DNA of 64,000 nucleotides from Acidobacterium sp. GTDB lineage: Bacteria > Acidobacteriota > Vicinamibacteria > Vicinamibacterales > UBA2999. Of this stretch, positions 37,853 through 47,941 are shown one piece after another. The stretch lies in contig NSIL01000004.1 of assembly GCA_002737365.1 (NCBI GenBank), forward strand, positions 62,001-126,000, in the 5' to 3' direction. Both the position numbers and the translations under genes were made by a program. Each line of letters opens with the position of its first letter. Positions within the stretch are counted from its first letter, which is position 1. Below the pieces are notes generated by a model. That model was not told the origin of the DNA, did not search any database, and saw only the letters and a list, made by a program, of their open reading frames with translations.

Positions 37853-39175
37853 ATGTCGACGCTCGACCGGCTGCGCGGCATCGTCCAGGGCACCAAGCCT
37901 TCGGCAGTTCCCATAGCGACTTCCTCACAACCCGACATCGCCAGCGCCGCCTCAACGCTCGGCGGCTCGGTCCGCGAACGTGCCGAAGGCGGTGTGATCG
38001 TGGTCGACCGCGAATATCGCGCTGACGATCTGCATGGCTGCTGTCGCATCGGCGACATCATCGAGACGCTGAACGAAGAGCGGGACGCGTTGGCGGCCAT
38101 CGCCCGTGCTTGGCCCACCAAGGCCCTTTCTTCACCTTTGCTGTTTCTCGACCTGGAAACCACGGGCCTCTTCACCGGCGCTGGCACGCAGGCCTTCCTG
38201 GTTGGGTGCGCGGTGATCGATGGCGACGCCATCTGCGTTCGTCAGTTCCTGATGCCTGGCTTCGAGCACGAGCGCGCGGTGCTCGCGGAACTGGCGGCGT
38301 TTGCCGCGAGGCATGGGGCGCTTGTGACCTATAACGGCAAGACCTTCGACGTGCCGTTGATCGAAACGCGATTCCTGTTTCACCGCCTGCCATTCCCGCT
38401 GGCCGAGACGCCGCACCTTGACATGCTGCACCCCGCGCGGCGATTGTGGCGCGGCCGGCCGGCCACCGCCGGACCGGATCCTGATGAGAGCAGTTGCTCG
38501 CTGTCGGTGCTCGAGAAGCACCTGGCGGGCCTGCATCGCGTGGGCGACGTGCCCGGCTTCGAGATACCGTCGCGGTATTTCCAGTTTGTCCGCGACGGCG
38601 ATGCCCGCCCGTTGGAAGCCGTGCTCGAGCACAACCGCCTGGACCTGGTCTCGCTGGCCGCCGTCATGGCGCGGGCGCTGACCCTGGTCAGCCGCGGACC
38701 GCTCGAATCGTCCAACCCACACGAGTGCTTAGGCTTGGCGCGGCTCTACGAGCGAGCCGGCTCGCACGACAACGCGGAAGGCGCGCTGCTGCGCTGCATC
38801 GACCTGGCGAAGAGAATCGGCTCCGAGCCCGACGTGCACGCCGATGCCTTGCGCCGGCTGGCGTGGATCCGCCGGCGAGCCGGCCGCGTGCACGAAGCCG
38901 CGGAGGCCTGGCGTGAGTTGGCGATACTGCCGCGATGCGCCGGGTCACTGAGGCGCGAAGCCAAGGAAGCGCTGGCGATTTATCACGAGCATCGCTCGCG
39001 CGACCTCGGCGAGGCGCGTTCGCTGGTTCTTGATGTGCTGAAGGACGATCTCGAGGGCAACCGCAAAGCCGCTGCCGAGCATCGGCTGCAGCGGCTCGAC
39101 CGCAAGTTGGCCGTACGCGAACAGGGCGGCCTGGTGGCCGCCCTGGACGACACATTGGGTTCCGGCCTGACTTAG
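37853..39175 (+). CDS. mrfB: RNase H-like (DEDD) exonuclease, MrfB/YprB family
   Basis: 440 residues. The nuclease core, about 95-270, has [20 protein letters not shown] (first Asp and Glu), [16 protein letters not shown] (second Asp) and [19 protein letters not shown] (last Asp), the DEDD set of three-metal-site exonucleases, as in YprB. The C-terminal ~150 residues are TPR-like helices ([33 protein letters not shown]). It follows mrfA by two bases and would digest DNA at or near the lesion exposed by the helicase. Its last four bases overlap rpmE on the other strand. Confidence 0.88.
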   Translation: MSTLDRLRGIVQGTKPSAVPIATSSQPDIASAASTLGGSVRERAEGGVIVVDREYRADDLHGCCRIGDIIETLNEERDALAAIARAWPTKALSSPLLFLDLETTGLFTGAGTQAFLVGCAVIDGDAICVRQFLMPGFEHERAVLAELAAFAARHGALVTYNGKTFDVPLIETRFLFHRLPFPLAETPHLDMLHPARRLWRGRPATAGPDPDESSCSLSVLEKHLAGLHRVGDVPGFEIPSRYFQFVRDGDARPLEAVLEHNRLDLVSLAAVMARALTLVSRGPLESSNPHECLGLARLYERAGSHDNAEGALLRCIDLAKRIGSEPDVHADALRRLAWIRRRAGRVHEAAEAWRELAILPRCAGSLRREAKEALAIYHEHRSRDLGEARSLVLDVLKDDLEGNRKAAAEHRLQRLDRKLAVREQGGLVAALDDTLGSGLT

Positions 39176-39444
39176 CTGGGCTTCTTGGCCGTCTTGGCCT
39201 TGGTGGCCTTCACCGCGGTGGCCGCGGTCTTGGCCTTCTCGACCGTCTGCGCGCCGAACTTCTTGGTGAAGCGCGTGATGCGGCCTTCGGTATCGAGCAG
39301 CTTCTGGCGGCCGGTGAAGAAGGGATGGCAGCTCGAGCAGACATCCAGGTGGAGGTCCTTGCTCGTCGACTTGGTCATCCACTTCGCGCCACAGGCGCAG
39401 TGGGCTTCGACTTCAAGGTATTCGGGGTGAATATTCGGCTTCAT
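39172..39444 (-). CDS. rpmE: 50S ribosomal protein L31 (zinc-type)
   Basis: 90 residues. [20 protein letters not shown] and [20 protein letters not shown] give the two Cys pairs that bind zinc, with the [15 protein letters not shown] end of L31. A Lys/Ala-rich tail of about 20 residues ([18 protein letters not shown]) extends the usual length. A -10 TAGAAT with an extended TG element is about 65 bases upstream, leaving a leader that could allow autoregulation. Convergent with mrfB, overlapping by four bases. Confidence 0.95.
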   Translation of the reverse strand: MKPNIHPEYLEVEAHCACGAKWMTKSTSKDLHLDVCSSCHPFFTGRQKLLDTEGRITRFTKKFGAQTVEKAKTAATAVKATKAKTAKKPS

Positions 39445-39509
39445 GGTCAGCGTCCTTCTGCTGGATCCGGAGCGGTAGGCTCACTTTCCAGCGCGCTTAC
39501 GAAACTCCC

Positions 39510-39515
39510 ATTCTA
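39510..39515 (-). promoter_or_regulatory. rpmE -10 TAGAAT, extended form
   Basis: On the reverse strand TGC-TAGAAT, an extended -10; no matching -35. The transcript would start about 57-60 bases before the rpmE start codon. Confidence 0.5.
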
Positions 39516-39550
39516 GCACGCGGCCCAGCACCCCAGGAACCCCAGGGCCC

Positions 39551-40648
39551 TTAGTATTTTGGTATTTGCTGGGTAAAACAGTGAATCGCGCCCAAGCCCC
39601 AAATCAGGGCGCGGCAGTCCACGCCAATGACCTCGCGCTTCGGGAGGTGACGCTGCAGAACGGCCATGGCCTGGCGATCCCGGGAGGGCTGGCCGAAGGT
39701 GGGGACCAGCAGCGCGCCGTTCACGAAGTAGAAGTTCAGATAGGTCGCCGGCAGGCGCTGGCCGTCGTACCAGACCGGCTTGGGCATGGGCAACTCGAGG
39801 ATGTCGAACGGCCGCCCGTCCTGGTCGCGGGCCCTGTCGAGCGCGCGGCGCGCGCGCTGCAGGATGGCTTGGTTCTGGTCGCGCCGATTGTCCTCGATGC
39901 CAATCGCAATGGTCCGCTCGTCCACGAACCGCGCCAGGTCGTCGATGTGGCCGTCGGTATCGTCGCCTGCAATGCCATTACCGAGCCACACGACGTGCTG
40001 CTGCCCGTAGTAGTCGCGCAGGTACTGCTCGACACGTGACTTCAGCGCAGCCTGCCCACCGTAGCCTTGGCGAAGGTGGCGGTTCCGGTTCTTGTTCAGG
40101 AGGCACGACGTCGTGGTCAGCACGGTGCCGGCGCCATTGAAGTCGACCGCGCCGCCTTCCATCACGATGCCGGGATAGAACACGGGCAGGCCGAGTTCCT
40201 CCGCAATCCGCGTCGGCACGGCATCGTCCGCATCGTACGGCGGATACTTGCCGCCCCACGCGTTGAAGTCCCAATCGACGATGGCGGCTTCGGTCTTACC
40301 GCGCCGCGAGCGCAGGACAAAGGCCGGACCATGGTCACGGGCCCAGCATTCGTTGGTCTTGATGTGATGGAAGTGCACCCGCCGCAGCGGCACCTTGCGC
40401 GATCGCAGGAACTCGCGCACCAGCCGCTCGTAGTTGCCGTTAGGCACGTTGAGGTGCACCTCTTCGCGCGTCACCAGGACGCGGATGAGGCCAGCGATGT
40501 CTTCGATGGCTTCGTGATGCCGGTCGGGGAACGAGATTCCCTCGGGACGGGGCCAGGAGATCAATGTGCCGCGGTGGGGGTGCCATTCCGGCGGGAACGA
40601 AAAGCCGTGATCCGCCGGCGTGCCCTTGAGCGTGCGAGCCCTGGCCAT
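39551..40648 (-). CDS. aguA: Agmatine deiminase, with a repeat-derived insertion
   Basis: 365 residues; ATG at 40648 overlaps the aguB stop by one base (TGATG). It converts agmatine to N-carbamoylputrescine. Peptidyl-arginine-deiminase fold features: WPRPEGISFPDR, ECWARDHGPAFVL, MEGGAVDFNGAG, GNGIAGDDTDGHIDDLARFV, and near the end GAIHCFTQQIP with the catalytic Cys. Between TTSCLLNKNRNRHL and KSRVEQYLRDYYG a run RQGYGGQAAL interrupts a place where relatives go straight from NRNPHL to the helix; it is coded by a dispersed palindromic repeat. The enzyme may still work, as the loop lies away from the active-site residues. Confidence 0.92.
   Translation of the reverse strand: MARARTLKGTPADHGFSFPPEWHPHRGTLISWPRPEGISFPDRHHEAIEDIAGLIRVLVTREEVHLNVPNGNYERLVREFLRSRKVPLRRVHFHHIKTNECWARDHGPAFVLRSRRGKTEAAIVDWDFNAWGGKYPPYDADDAVPTRIAEELGLPVFYPGIVMEGGAVDFNGAGTVLTTTSCLLNKNRNRHLRQGYGGQAALKSRVEQYLRDYYGQQHVVWLGNGIAGDDTDGHIDDLARFVDERTIAIGIEDNRRDQNQAILQRARRALDRARDQDGRPFDILELPMPKPVWYDGQRLPATYLNFYFVNGALLVPTFGQPSRDRQAMAVLQRHLPKREVIGVDCRALIWGLGAIHCFTQQIPKY
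40049..40080. repeat. Family B palindromic repeat inserted in frame in aguA
   Basis: Reads CCCACCGTAGCC-TTGG-CGAAGGTGGC on the plus strand, a close copy of the element at 795-825. On the coding strand it gives HLRQGYGGQA in frame. Confidence 0.75.
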
Positions 40649-41556
40649 CAATCCGAGAAGCGCTTAGTGAGATCGCCGTAGGCGTCGATGCGGCGATCGC
40701 GCAGGAACGGCCAGTGGGTACGGCTGAACTCGACATTGGCGAGGTCGCACGGCACCACCATCACGGCTTCTTTGTTGATCGGCGCCCGCTCGACCACCTG
40801 GCCATTGGGCGAGGCGACAAACGACTGGCCCCAGAACACCAGTCCGTCCTTGTCGACGGGCTTGCCGGACTCGCTCGTGATGAATTCGTGGCCGATGCGG
40901 TTGGGCACGCAGACGTAGCAGCCGTTGGCCACGGCGTGGCTGCGTTGAATCAGCTCCCACGAGTCGTGCTGCGCCGCGCCGTAGTGCTTCTTCTCAGACG
41001 GGTGCCAACCGATCGCGGTGGGATAGAACAGGATCTCGGCGCCTTGCATGGCGGTGAGCCGAGCGCCCTCCGGGAACCACTGATCCCAGCAGATCAACAC
41101 GCCGATGGTGGCCATCTTGGTCTTCCAGGCCTTGAAGCCGGTGTCGCCGGGCGTGAAGTAGAACTTCTCGTAGAACAGCGGATCGTCCGGGATGTGCATC
41201 TTGCGATACACCCCCATCAGCGAGCCGTCGGCGTCGATGACGGCGGCGGTGTTGTGATACACGCCGGCGGCGCGCTTCTCGAACAGCGACGCGACGATCA
41301 CCGCGCGATACTTCTTGGCGAGCTTGCAGAACGCGTCGGTGGACGGACCGGGGATGCTCTCGGCCAGCGCGAAAAAACGATGCTCTTCGCTCTGGCAGAA
41401 ATACTGCGACCGAAACAGCTCCTGCGTGCAGACGATCTTGGCGCCCTTCTTCAGGGCACGCTCGAGCAGCGCCAACTGCTTCGCGAGGTTCTTCCTGGGG
41501 TCTTCGCCGCACGCCATCTGCGTGAGGCCCACCTTCACCGTGGTCGACGCGGCCAT
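40648..41556 (-). CDS. aguB: N-carbamoylputrescine amidase (carbon-nitrogen hydrolase)
   Basis: 302 residues. Nitrilase-superfamily triad: Glu in CTQELFRSQYF, Lys in VYRKMHIPDDPL and Cys in IGVLICWDQWFPEGARL; the final VEFSRTHWPFLRDRRIDAYG matches AguB. It hydrolyses N-carbamoylputrescine to putrescine, carbon dioxide and ammonia, the second step of the aguA-aguB route. The gene starts at the ATG at 41556 six bases behind a -10-like TAAGAT. It precedes aguA in one operon, and both follow rho. Confidence 0.95.
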   Translation of the reverse strand: MAASTTVKVGLTQMACGEDPRKNLAKQLALLERALKKGAKIVCTQELFRSQYFCQSEEHRFFALAESIPGPSTDAFCKLAKKYRAVIVASLFEKRAAGVYHNTAAVIDADGSLMGVYRKMHIPDDPLFYEKFYFTPGDTGFKAWKTKMATIGVLICWDQWFPEGARLTAMQGAEILFYPTAIGWHPSEKKHYGAAQHDSWELIQRSHAVANGCYVCVPNRIGHEFITSESGKPVDKDGLVFWGQSFVASPNGQVVERAPINKEAVMVVPCDLANVEFSRTHWPFLRDRRIDAYGDLTKRFSD

Positions 41557-41562
41557 CTCGGT

Positions 41563-41568
41563 ATCTTA
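41563..41568 (-). promoter_or_regulatory. -10-like TAAGAT, leaderless start of aguB
   Basis: On the reverse strand TAAGAT, six bases, ATG at 41556. The TAA stop of rho is the first three bases of this hexamer, so the promoter sits on the end of rho. Confidence 0.5.
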
Positions 41569-42939
41569 CTTCCCCTGTTGCATCGCCGACAGGAACTCGG
41601 CGTTGGTCTTGGTCTTGCTCATCTTCGAGAGCAGCAGTTCCATGGCCTCGACCGCCGATAGCGGCGTCAGCACGCGCCGCAGCACGTAGACGCGGGCGAG
41701 GTCTTCCTTCGACAGGAGCAGTTCTTCCTTGCGGGTGCCGCTCTTCTGGATGTCGATGGTGGGGAAGACGCGGCGGTCGGCGAGCTTGCGGTCCAGGTGC
41801 ACTTCCATGTTGCCGGTGCCCTTGAATTCTTCGAAGATCACTTCGTCCATGCGCGAGCCGGTGTCGACGAGCGCGGTGGCGACGATGGTCAGCGAGCCGC
41901 CCTGTTCGATGTTGCGCGCGGCGCCGAAGAACCGCTTGGGCCGTTGCAGGGCGTTACTGTCGACGCCGCCCGACAGCACCTTGCCCGAGGTCGGGACAAT
42001 GGTGTTGTAGGCGCGGGCAAGACGCGTGATCGAGTCGAGCAGAATGACGACGTCCTTCTTGTGCTCGACCAGGCGCTTGGCTTTTTCAATCACCATTTCG
42101 GCGACCTGCACGTGGCGCTGGGCCGGTTCGTCGAACGTCGACGACACCACTTCGCCCTTCACCGAGCGCTGCATGTCGGTCACTTCCTCGGGCCGCTCGT
42201 CGATCAGCAGCACGATCAGGTAGACCTCGGGGTGATTGGTCGTGATGGCGTTGGCAATCGACTGCAGCAGCATGGTCTTGCCGGTGCGGGGCGGCGCCAC
42301 GATCAGGCCGCGCTGGCCCTTGCCGAGCGGCGTCATCAGGTCCATTACCCGGGTCGACAGGTTTTCGGGGTCGGCCTCGAGGTGGATGTGCTCCTGCGGA
42401 TAGAGCGGCGTCAGGTTCTCGAAGAACACGCGCTCCTTGCCGCGGGCGGGCGGCTCGAAGTTGATGGCCTCGACCTTAATCAGCGCGAAGTAGCGTTCGC
42501 CTTCCTTGGGCGAGCGAATCTGCCCCGAGATGGTGTCGCCGGTGTGCAGGTCGAACTTGCGAATCTGTGAGGGCGAGACGTAGATGTCGTCGGGGCCGGC
42601 CAGGTAGTTGTAGTCGGGCGCGCGCAGGAACCCGAAGCCGTCGGGGAGCACTTCGAGCACGCCCTCCGAGAAGATCAACCCGGCCTTCTCGGCGCGGGCG
42701 CGGAGGATCTCGAAGATCAGCTCCTGCTTGCGCATGCCGGTGGCGTTGGGAATGTCGAGGTCCCTCGCGATCTTGGTGAGCGCCGTGACGCTCATGTCCT
42801 TGAGGGTCGACAGGTCCAGCGTCGTCGGTTCGTGGGGCCCGCCTTCGCGGCCGGCGGGGGCTTCCACCTTCGCGGAAGCTACGGCGGACGAGCCTGAGGC
42901 TACCGCGGTGTTGTTGTCAGCGTTGCGATCTTCGTCCAC
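41566..42939 (-). CDS. rho: Transcription termination factor Rho
   Basis: 457 residues, GTG start at 42939. RNA-binding N-domain ([40 protein letters not shown]), Walker [41 protein letters not shown], Walker [20 protein letters not shown]-loop region [20 protein letters not shown] and the C-terminal [20 protein letters not shown]. It ends untranslatable transcripts and is an RNA-driven helicase. The first 30 residues are low-complexity (Ala/Ser-rich); part of that stretch is coded by a family B palindromic repeat. The start overlaps the 3' end of engB by about 40 bases. Confidence 0.95.
   Translation of the reverse strand: MDEDRNADNNTAVASGSSAVASAKVEAPAGREGGPHEPTTLDLSTLKDMSVTALTKIARDLDIPNATGMRKQELIFEILRARAEKAGLIFSEGVLEVLPDGFGFLRAPDYNYLAGPDDIYVSPSQIRKFDLHTGDTISGQIRSPKEGERYFALIKVEAINFEPPARGKERVFFENLTPLYPQEHIHLEADPENLSTRVMDLMTPLGKGQRGLIVAPPRTGKTMLLQSIANAITTNHPEVYLIVLLIDERPEEVTDMQRSVKGEVVSSTFDEPAQRHVQVAEMVIEKAKRLVEHKKDVVILLDSITRLARAYNTIVPTSGKVLSGGVDSNALQRPKRFFGAARNIEQGGSLTIVATALVDTGSRMDEVIFEEFKGTGNMEVHLDRKLADRRVFPTIDIQKSGTRKEELLLSKEDLARVYVLRRVLTPLSAVEAMELLLSKMSKTKTNAEFLSAMQQGK
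42863..42894. repeat. Family B palindromic repeat in the 5' part of rho
   Basis: TCCACCTTCGCGGAAGCTAC followed by GGCGGACGAGCC, the complement of the type at 795-825. On the rho strand it is translated in frame as [11 protein letters not shown] inside the disordered N-terminus. Confidence 0.6.
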
Positions 42940-43532
42940 AGTGCGTCCAATCCTTCACCGGTTTCCGCCGAGACGGGCGTGACCGGCATTGAGTAAAGCC
43001 GTTCCAGTTCCGAGAGATGACGATGCCGCTCGGCACGCGTCAGTTTGTCCACCTTGGTGGCCACCACATGGCGTTCAATCCCCATGCGGCTCAACCACGT
43101 CCAGGTAATGCGATCGGCGTCGAGTCCCGGGTGGCGGCTGTCCACCAGCGACAGCACCCCGCAAAATCTTGGTGCCTTCCGTCCAGAAGCGGCCGCGTCG
43201 GGATCCTCTTCGGCATGCCGGCTGCTGAAATACTCAGCCGCGAGCGCGTCGAATTCCTGGCGGCTCTTCTCGCCCCCGCGTGCGTAACCGTAGCCGGGGA
43301 GGTCCACCAGGTAAAACGGCGGTCTGCTCTCGACATTGACCCGGTAAAAGTTCGCCAGGCGCGTTTTGCCGGGAGCGGCGCTCGTCCGGGCGAGTTTCTG
43401 CCGGACGAGAGCATTGATCAGGGTCGACTTGCCAACGTTCGAGCGGCCCACCATGGCCAACTCTGGCACGCCGTCGGTCGGGAACCCAGCGGCTCCCGCC
43501 GCGCTCGTGACGAACTCTGAAAATACCTTCAA
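42900..43532 (-). CDS. engB: Ribosome-assembly GTPase EngB (YsxC/YihA)
   Basis: 210 residues; the likely start is the TTG that gives [17 protein letters not shown]. GTPase motifs: G1 [16 protein letters not shown]3 [12 protein letters not shown]4 [12 protein letters not shown] and G5-like [13 protein letters not shown]. EngB assists 50S subunit maturation. An unusual part at 105-120 ([16 protein letters not shown]) extends the loop between G3 and G4. The gene lies four bases after lon and runs into rho, consistent with an operon. Confidence 0.93.
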   Translation of the reverse strand: MKVFSEFVTSAAGAAGFPTDGVPELAMVGRSNVGKSTLINALVRQKLARTSAAPGKTRLANFYRVNVESRPPFYLVDLPGYGYARGGEKSRQEFDALAAEYFSSRHAEEDPDAAASGRKAPRFCGVLSLVDSRHPGLDADRITWTWLSRMGIERHVVATKVDKLTRAERHRHLSELERLYSMPVTPVSAETGEGLDALWTKIATLTTTPR

Positions 43533-43535
43533 AGA

Positions 43536-45917
43536 CTAGTGCGTAATGGCTTCAGCCGATTCGTCGATGTCGGCATCGGGCGTCGGCGTCAGCGGCGTCA
43601 ACGGGCCATCGAGCGCGACCTTGAGCACTTCATCCATGTGGCTGACCATGTGGATACTGAGCAGGTCGAGCACGTTCTTCGGAATGTCGGCCAGGTCCTT
43701 CTCGTTGTCTTTTGGCACGAGAATGGTCTTCACGCCGGCGCGATGTGCGGCCAGCATTTTTTCCTTGAGGCCGCCGATCGGCAGCACCTTGCCACGCAGG
43801 GTGATTTCGCCGGTCATGGCGACATCGCGGCGCGTGGGAATGCGGGCGAGCGCCGAGATCAGGGCCGTCGCGAGCGTGATGCCGGCGGACGGGCCGTCCT
43901 TCGGAATGGCGCCTTCGGGGATGTGCACGTGCACGTCGACCTTGCGGTTGAAGTCTTTCGGGATGCCGAAGGCCTCGGCGCGCGAGCGCACGTAGCTCAT
44001 CGCGGCCTGCGCCGATTCCTGCATCACGTCGCCGAGTTTGCCGGTGAGGATCAGGCGGCCGCGGCCCGGCATTAAGGTGCACTCGGTGACCAGGATCTCG
44101 CCGCCGACTTCGGTCCACGCCAGGCCGGTGGCGACGCCGATTTCGTTGCTCTCCTCAGCCATGCTCGGGCGGTAGCGCGGCACACCGAGGTACTCGGTGA
44201 CTTTCTCGGCGGTGATGAGCTCTGACGTGCTCGGACCCTCAACCACCACCTTGCGCGCGAGCTTGCGGCAAATGGTGTTGATCTCGCGTTCGAGGTTGCG
44301 GACGCCCGCCTCACGGGTGTAGCGCTGGATCACGTTGGTGAGCGCCTCGTCTGCGAAGGTGATGTTCTTCTCGGTGAGGCCCGTGCCTTCGACCGCCTTG
44401 CTGACCAGGAAGCGCTTGGCGATCTCGGTTTTTTCCTGCTCGGTATAGCCGGCCAGTTGCAGCACTTCCATGCGGTCGCGCAGCGCCTGCGGAATAGTGT
44501 GCAGCACGTTGGCGGTGCAGATGAACATCACGTGCGACAGGTCGTACTCGACGTCGAGGTAGTGATCGGCGAAGGTGTTGTTCTGCTCGGGGTCGAGCAC
44601 TTCGAGCAGCGCCGCCGAGGGATCGCCGCGGAAGTCCATCGACATCTTGTCGATTTCGTCGAGCAGGAACACCGGGTTCATCGTCGTGGCCTTCTTCATC
44701 ATCTGGATGATCTGGCCGGGGAACGCGCCGATGTAGGTGCGGCGATGGCCGCGAACTTCCGCTTCGTCACGGACGCCGCCGAGCGACAGGCGCACGAACT
44801 TGCGGTTCATGGCGCGCGCAATCGACTTGGCGAGCGAGGTCTTGCCGACGCCCGGGGGGCCGACAAACGTCAGGATCGTCGCCTTGGGCTTTTTCACCAG
44901 GGCGCGGACGGCGAGGAACTCGAGAATGCGGTCCTTGATCTTGTCGAGGCCGTAGTGGTCTTCGTTCAGCACCACTTCCGCGTTCTTGAGGTCGCGGTTC
45001 TCCTTGGTCTTCTTGTGCCACGGCACCGCGATCAGCCAGTCAAGGTAGTTGCGCGAGACGGTCGCCTCGGCCGACATCGGCGGCATCGCTTCCAGGCGCT
45101 TCAGTTCCTGGACTGCCTTCTCTGCGACGTCCTTGGGCATCCGCGCCTGTTCGATCTTCTTCTTCAGATCGTCGGCCTCGTTGCCCTTGTCGTCCTTGCG
45201 GCCCAGTTCCTTCTGGATCGCCTTCATCTTCTCGTTGAGGTAGTACTCTTTCTGCGCCTTCTCCATCTGCTTCTTGACACGCGACTGGATGCGGCGGTCA
45301 ACCTGCAGCTTGTCGACTTCGGCTTCGAGCAGGCCGGCGATGCGATTGAGGCGCTCGAGAGGCGAGACGATCTCGAGGAGGTTCTGTTTTTCGTCGATGC
45401 CGACCAGCAGGTGCGCCGAGATGGTGTCAGCCAGCTTGCCCGGGTCGTCCACGCGCACCGCTGCGATCATCGCGTCGTAGTGGAGGTTGTTCGACAGCTT
45501 GACGTACTGCTCGAACAGCGTGACCACCTTGGTCATGGTCTGTTCGACGTCGCCGGCCGAATCCTTCTGCCGCTGCAGCACCTTCACAACCACGCGGTAG
45601 AAGCCCTTGTCTTCCTTCCACTCGATCACGCGCGCGCGCTCGACGCCCTCGACCAGCACCTTGATGTTGCTGTCGGGCAGCTTCAGGCTCTGCACCACGT
45701 TGGCGACGCAGCCCATGGTGAAGATGTCCTCGCCCCTGGGATCGTCGGTCGAGGCGTCGTGCTGCGCCGCCAGGAAGATTCGCTTGTCCTTGCCGAGCGC
45801 GTGCTCAAGCGCGCGGATTGACGACGGCCGCCCGATGACGAACGGCATCATCATGTGCGGAAAGACCACGACATCGCGGAGGGGGACGATCGGGAGGGTC
45901 TCGTAGACTTCAACCAT
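43536..45917 (-). CDS. lon: ATP-dependent protease Lon
   Basis: 793 residues, normal length. N-terminal LAN domain ([20 protein letters not shown]), coiled helical linker ([20 protein letters not shown]), AAA+ domain with Walker [17 protein letters not shown], Walker [12 protein letters not shown], and the protease domain with Ser-Lys dyad in [16 protein letters not shown] (Ser) and [17 protein letters not shown] (Lys). Cytosolic serine protease for damaged and regulatory proteins. Downstream of clpX with a 90-base gap that contains CCCAAG-like sequence. Confidence 0.97.
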   Translation of the reverse strand: MVEVYETLPIVPLRDVVVFPHMMMPFVIGRPSSIRALEHALGKDKRIFLAAQHDASTDDPRGEDIFTMGCVANVVQSLKLPDSNIKVLVEGVERARVIEWKEDKGFYRVVVKVLQRQKDSAGDVEQTMTKVVTLFEQYVKLSNNLHYDAMIAAVRVDDPGKLADTISAHLLVGIDEKQNLLEIVSPLERLNRIAGLLEAEVDKLQVDRRIQSRVKKQMEKAQKEYYLNEKMKAIQKELGRKDDKGNEADDLKKKIEQARMPKDVAEKAVQELKRLEAMPPMSAEATVSRNYLDWLIAVPWHKKTKENRDLKNAEVVLNEDHYGLDKIKDRILEFLAVRALVKKPKATILTFVGPPGVGKTSLAKSIARAMNRKFVRLSLGGVRDEAEVRGHRRTYIGAFPGQIIQMMKKATTMNPVFLLDEIDKMSMDFRGDPSAALLEVLDPEQNNTFADHYLDVEYDLSHVMFICTANVLHTIPQALRDRMEVLQLAGYTEQEKTEIAKRFLVSKAVEGTGLTEKNITFADEALTNVIQRYTREAGVRNLEREINTICRKLARKVVVEGPSTSELITAEKVTEYLGVPRYRPSMAEESNEIGVATGLAWTEVGGEILVTECTLMPGRGRLILTGKLGDVMQESAQAAMSYVRSRAEAFGIPKDFNRKVDVHVHIPEGAIPKDGPSAGITLATALISALARIPTRRDVAMTGEITLRGKVLPIGGLKEKMLAAHRAGVKTILVPKDNEKDLADIPKNVLDLLSIHMVSHMDEVLKVALDGPLTPLTPTPDADIDESAEAITH

Positions 45918-46007
45918 AAATTTTACAAACGGTCGGCCTGGGAATTGGGATCTGGGGCTTGGGGCCTGAAACGATGCTCAGCTGATGGCTCTCGGCACGT
46001 CTCAAGC

Positions 46008-47258
46008 CTATCCGGCTTTCTCGATCACTTCGAGGCCAGTGTTCTTGCTGAGAACCATCTCGCGCGTAATGACGACTTCACGGGCCTTCTTCTGGCCGGG
46101 CATCTGATACATCAATTCGAGCATCAGGTCTTCGATGATCATCCGCAGGCCGCGGGCGCCGATCTTCCGCGCCAGTGCCATCTCGGCGATCGCCTCGAGC
46201 GAGTCTTCCGTGAAGCGCAACTTCACGTTCTCATACTCGAACAGCTTTTGGTACTGACGGGTAATGGCGTTGCGCGGCTGGGTCAGGATCTGGACAAGCG
46301 CCGGACGGTCGAGTTCGTGCAGCGTGCCCATGACCGGCAGGCGGCCGACGAACTCGGGAATCAGCCCGAACTTGATCAGGTCCTGGGGTTCGGCCTGCTC
46401 GAGAATGGCGCCGACGTCGAAATTCTTGTTCGACTTGATCTCGGCCTTGAAGCCCAGGGTCTTCTTGCCGATGCGGCGCTCCACGACCTTGTCGAGGCCG
46501 ACGAACGCGCCACCGCAGATGAACAGGATGTTGGTGGTGTCGATCTGGAAGAATTCCTGGTGCGGGTGCTTGCGCCCGCCCTGCGGCGGCACGTTGGCCA
46601 CCGTGCCTTCGAGGATCTTCAGCAGCGCCTGCTGCACGCCTTCGCCCGACACGTCGCGCGTGATCGACGGGTTCTCGTCCTTGCGGCCGACCTTGTCGAT
46701 CTCGTCGATATAGACAATGCCCTGCTGGCACTTCTCGATGTCGCCGCCGGCGGCCTGCAACAGCTTGAGGATGATGTTCTCGACGTCTTCACCGACGTAA
46801 CCTGCTTCGGTCAGCGTGGTGGCATCGACGATGGTGAACGGCACCGACAACAGCTTGGCCAGCGTCTGCGCCAGCAGCGTCTTGCCCGAGCCCGTGGGAC
46901 CGACCAGCAGGATGTTGCTCTTGGTCAGCTCGACGTCGTTGCGGCTGCGCGGCTGCTTCTGGATTTCGAGGCGCTTGTAGTGGTTGTAGACCGCGACCGC
47001 GAGCTTCTTCTTGGTCCGTTCCTGGCCGATCACGTACTCGTCGAGGAACTTCTTGATTTCGGGGGGCGCCGGCAGGGACGTGCGGGTCCCGCGGTTATCG
47101 AAACGGTTGTCGTCGGCAATGATGTCGTTGCAGACCTCAACGCACTCATCGCAGATGAATACGGTCGGTCCGGCAATCAATTTGCGGACATCGTTCTGGT
47201 CTTTGTTGCAGAACGAGCAGCGCAAAATCTCGCCGCCGTCACCGCTCTTTTTTACCAT
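46008..47258 (-). CDS. clpX: ATP-dependent Clp protease ATP-binding subunit ClpX
   Basis: 416 residues. N-terminal zinc-binding domain [20 protein letters not shown] with CDECVEVC; Walker [39 protein letters not shown]; Walker [21 protein letters not shown]; sensor region [20 protein letters not shown]; ClpP-docking loop region QGGRKHPHQ is normal. It unfolds tagged proteins and passes them to ClpP. Fifteen bases after clpP, in the usual tig-clpP-clpX order. Confidence 0.97.
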   Translation of the reverse strand: MVKKSGDGGEILRCSFCNKDQNDVRKLIAGPTVFICDECVEVCNDIIADDNRFDNRGTRTSLPAPPEIKKFLDEYVIGQERTKKKLAVAVYNHYKRLEIQKQPRSRNDVELTKSNILLVGPTGSGKTLLAQTLAKLLSVPFTIVDATTLTEAGYVGEDVENIILKLLQAAGGDIEKCQQGIVYIDEIDKVGRKDENPSITRDVSGEGVQQALLKILEGTVANVPPQGGRKHPHQEFFQIDTTNILFICGGAFVGLDKVVERRIGKKTLGFKAEIKSNKNFDVGAILEQAEPQDLIKFGLIPEFVGRLPVMGTLHELDRPALVQILTQPRNAITRQYQKLFEYENVKLRFTEDSLEAIAEMALARKIGARGLRMIIEDLMLELMYQMPGQKKAREVVITREMVLSKNTGLEVIEKAG

Positions 47259-47273
47259 GCCGATAGCACTAGG

Positions 47274-47879
47274 TTACACCCGTTTCCGAATGACATCGTC
47301 AATAATTCCGTACTCTTTACCCTGGTCCGCCGACATGATGTAGTCGCGTTCCGTGTCGTCCTGAATGCGCTTCATGTCCTGGCCGGTGTGCTGGACCAGA
47401 ATCTCGTTGATCCGCGCACGCATGCGGATGATTTCCTTGGCCGCCAGGTCGATATCGGTGGCCTGGCCGCCCAGGCCCGACATCCACGGCTGGTGGATCA
47501 GGATGCGCGAGTTCGGCAGCGAAAAGCGCTTGCCCTTGGTCCCCGCCGTCAGCAGCACCGCCGCAATCGACGCCGCCTGGCCGATGCAGATCGTCTGCAC
47601 GTCGGGACGGATGAATTGCATGGTGTCGTAAATCGCAAACCCGGCGGTAATCGAACCGCCCGGGCTGTTGAGATACAGCTGGATGTCCTTGTCCGGGTCT
47701 TCGGCCTCGAGAAACAGCATCTGCGCAATCGCGAGATTGGCGACGTTGTCATCGATCGGCGTGCCGATGAAGATGATGTTGTCCTTGAGCAGTCGCGAGA
47801 AGATGTCGTAGGCGCGCTCGCCACGGTTGGTCTGTTCGACCACCATCGGCACAAGCTGGTTCTGAGGGTAGACGCTCAT
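47274..47879 (-). CDS. clpP: ATP-dependent Clp protease proteolytic subunit ClpP
   Basis: 201 residues from the ATG at 47879, chosen as standard [20 protein letters not shown] with the short propeptide. Catalytic triad: Ser in [11 protein letters not shown], His in [12 protein letters not shown] and Asp in the [20 protein letters not shown] region. [20 protein letters not shown] and [20 protein letters not shown] are well conserved. The nucleophile box is ASIAA where most have ASMGA. A TATAAT abuts the ATG, but the spacing is too short for a start at that ATG. Confidence 0.96.
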   Translation of the reverse strand: MSVYPQNQLVPMVVEQTNRGERAYDIFSRLLKDNIIFIGTPIDDNVANLAIAQMLFLEAEDPDKDIQLYLNSPGGSITAGFAIYDTMQFIRPDVQTICIGQAASIAAVLLTAGTKGKRFSLPNSRILIHQPWMSGLGGQATDIDLAAKEIIRMRARINEILVQHTGQDMKRIQDDTERDYIMSADQGKEYGIIDDVIRKRV

Positions 47880-47941
47880 ATTATAGGCTTCTCTACTGTT
47901 ATCGGCTGAGATGCGGGGAAGTGCAATAGCCAAAGGGCCGG

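Noticed and set aside
45918-46007. CIRCE or other heat-shock site in front of lon or clpX
   Set aside because: No TTAGCACTC-N9-GAGTGCTAA-like pair was found in the spacers of the tig-clpP-clpX-lon group.
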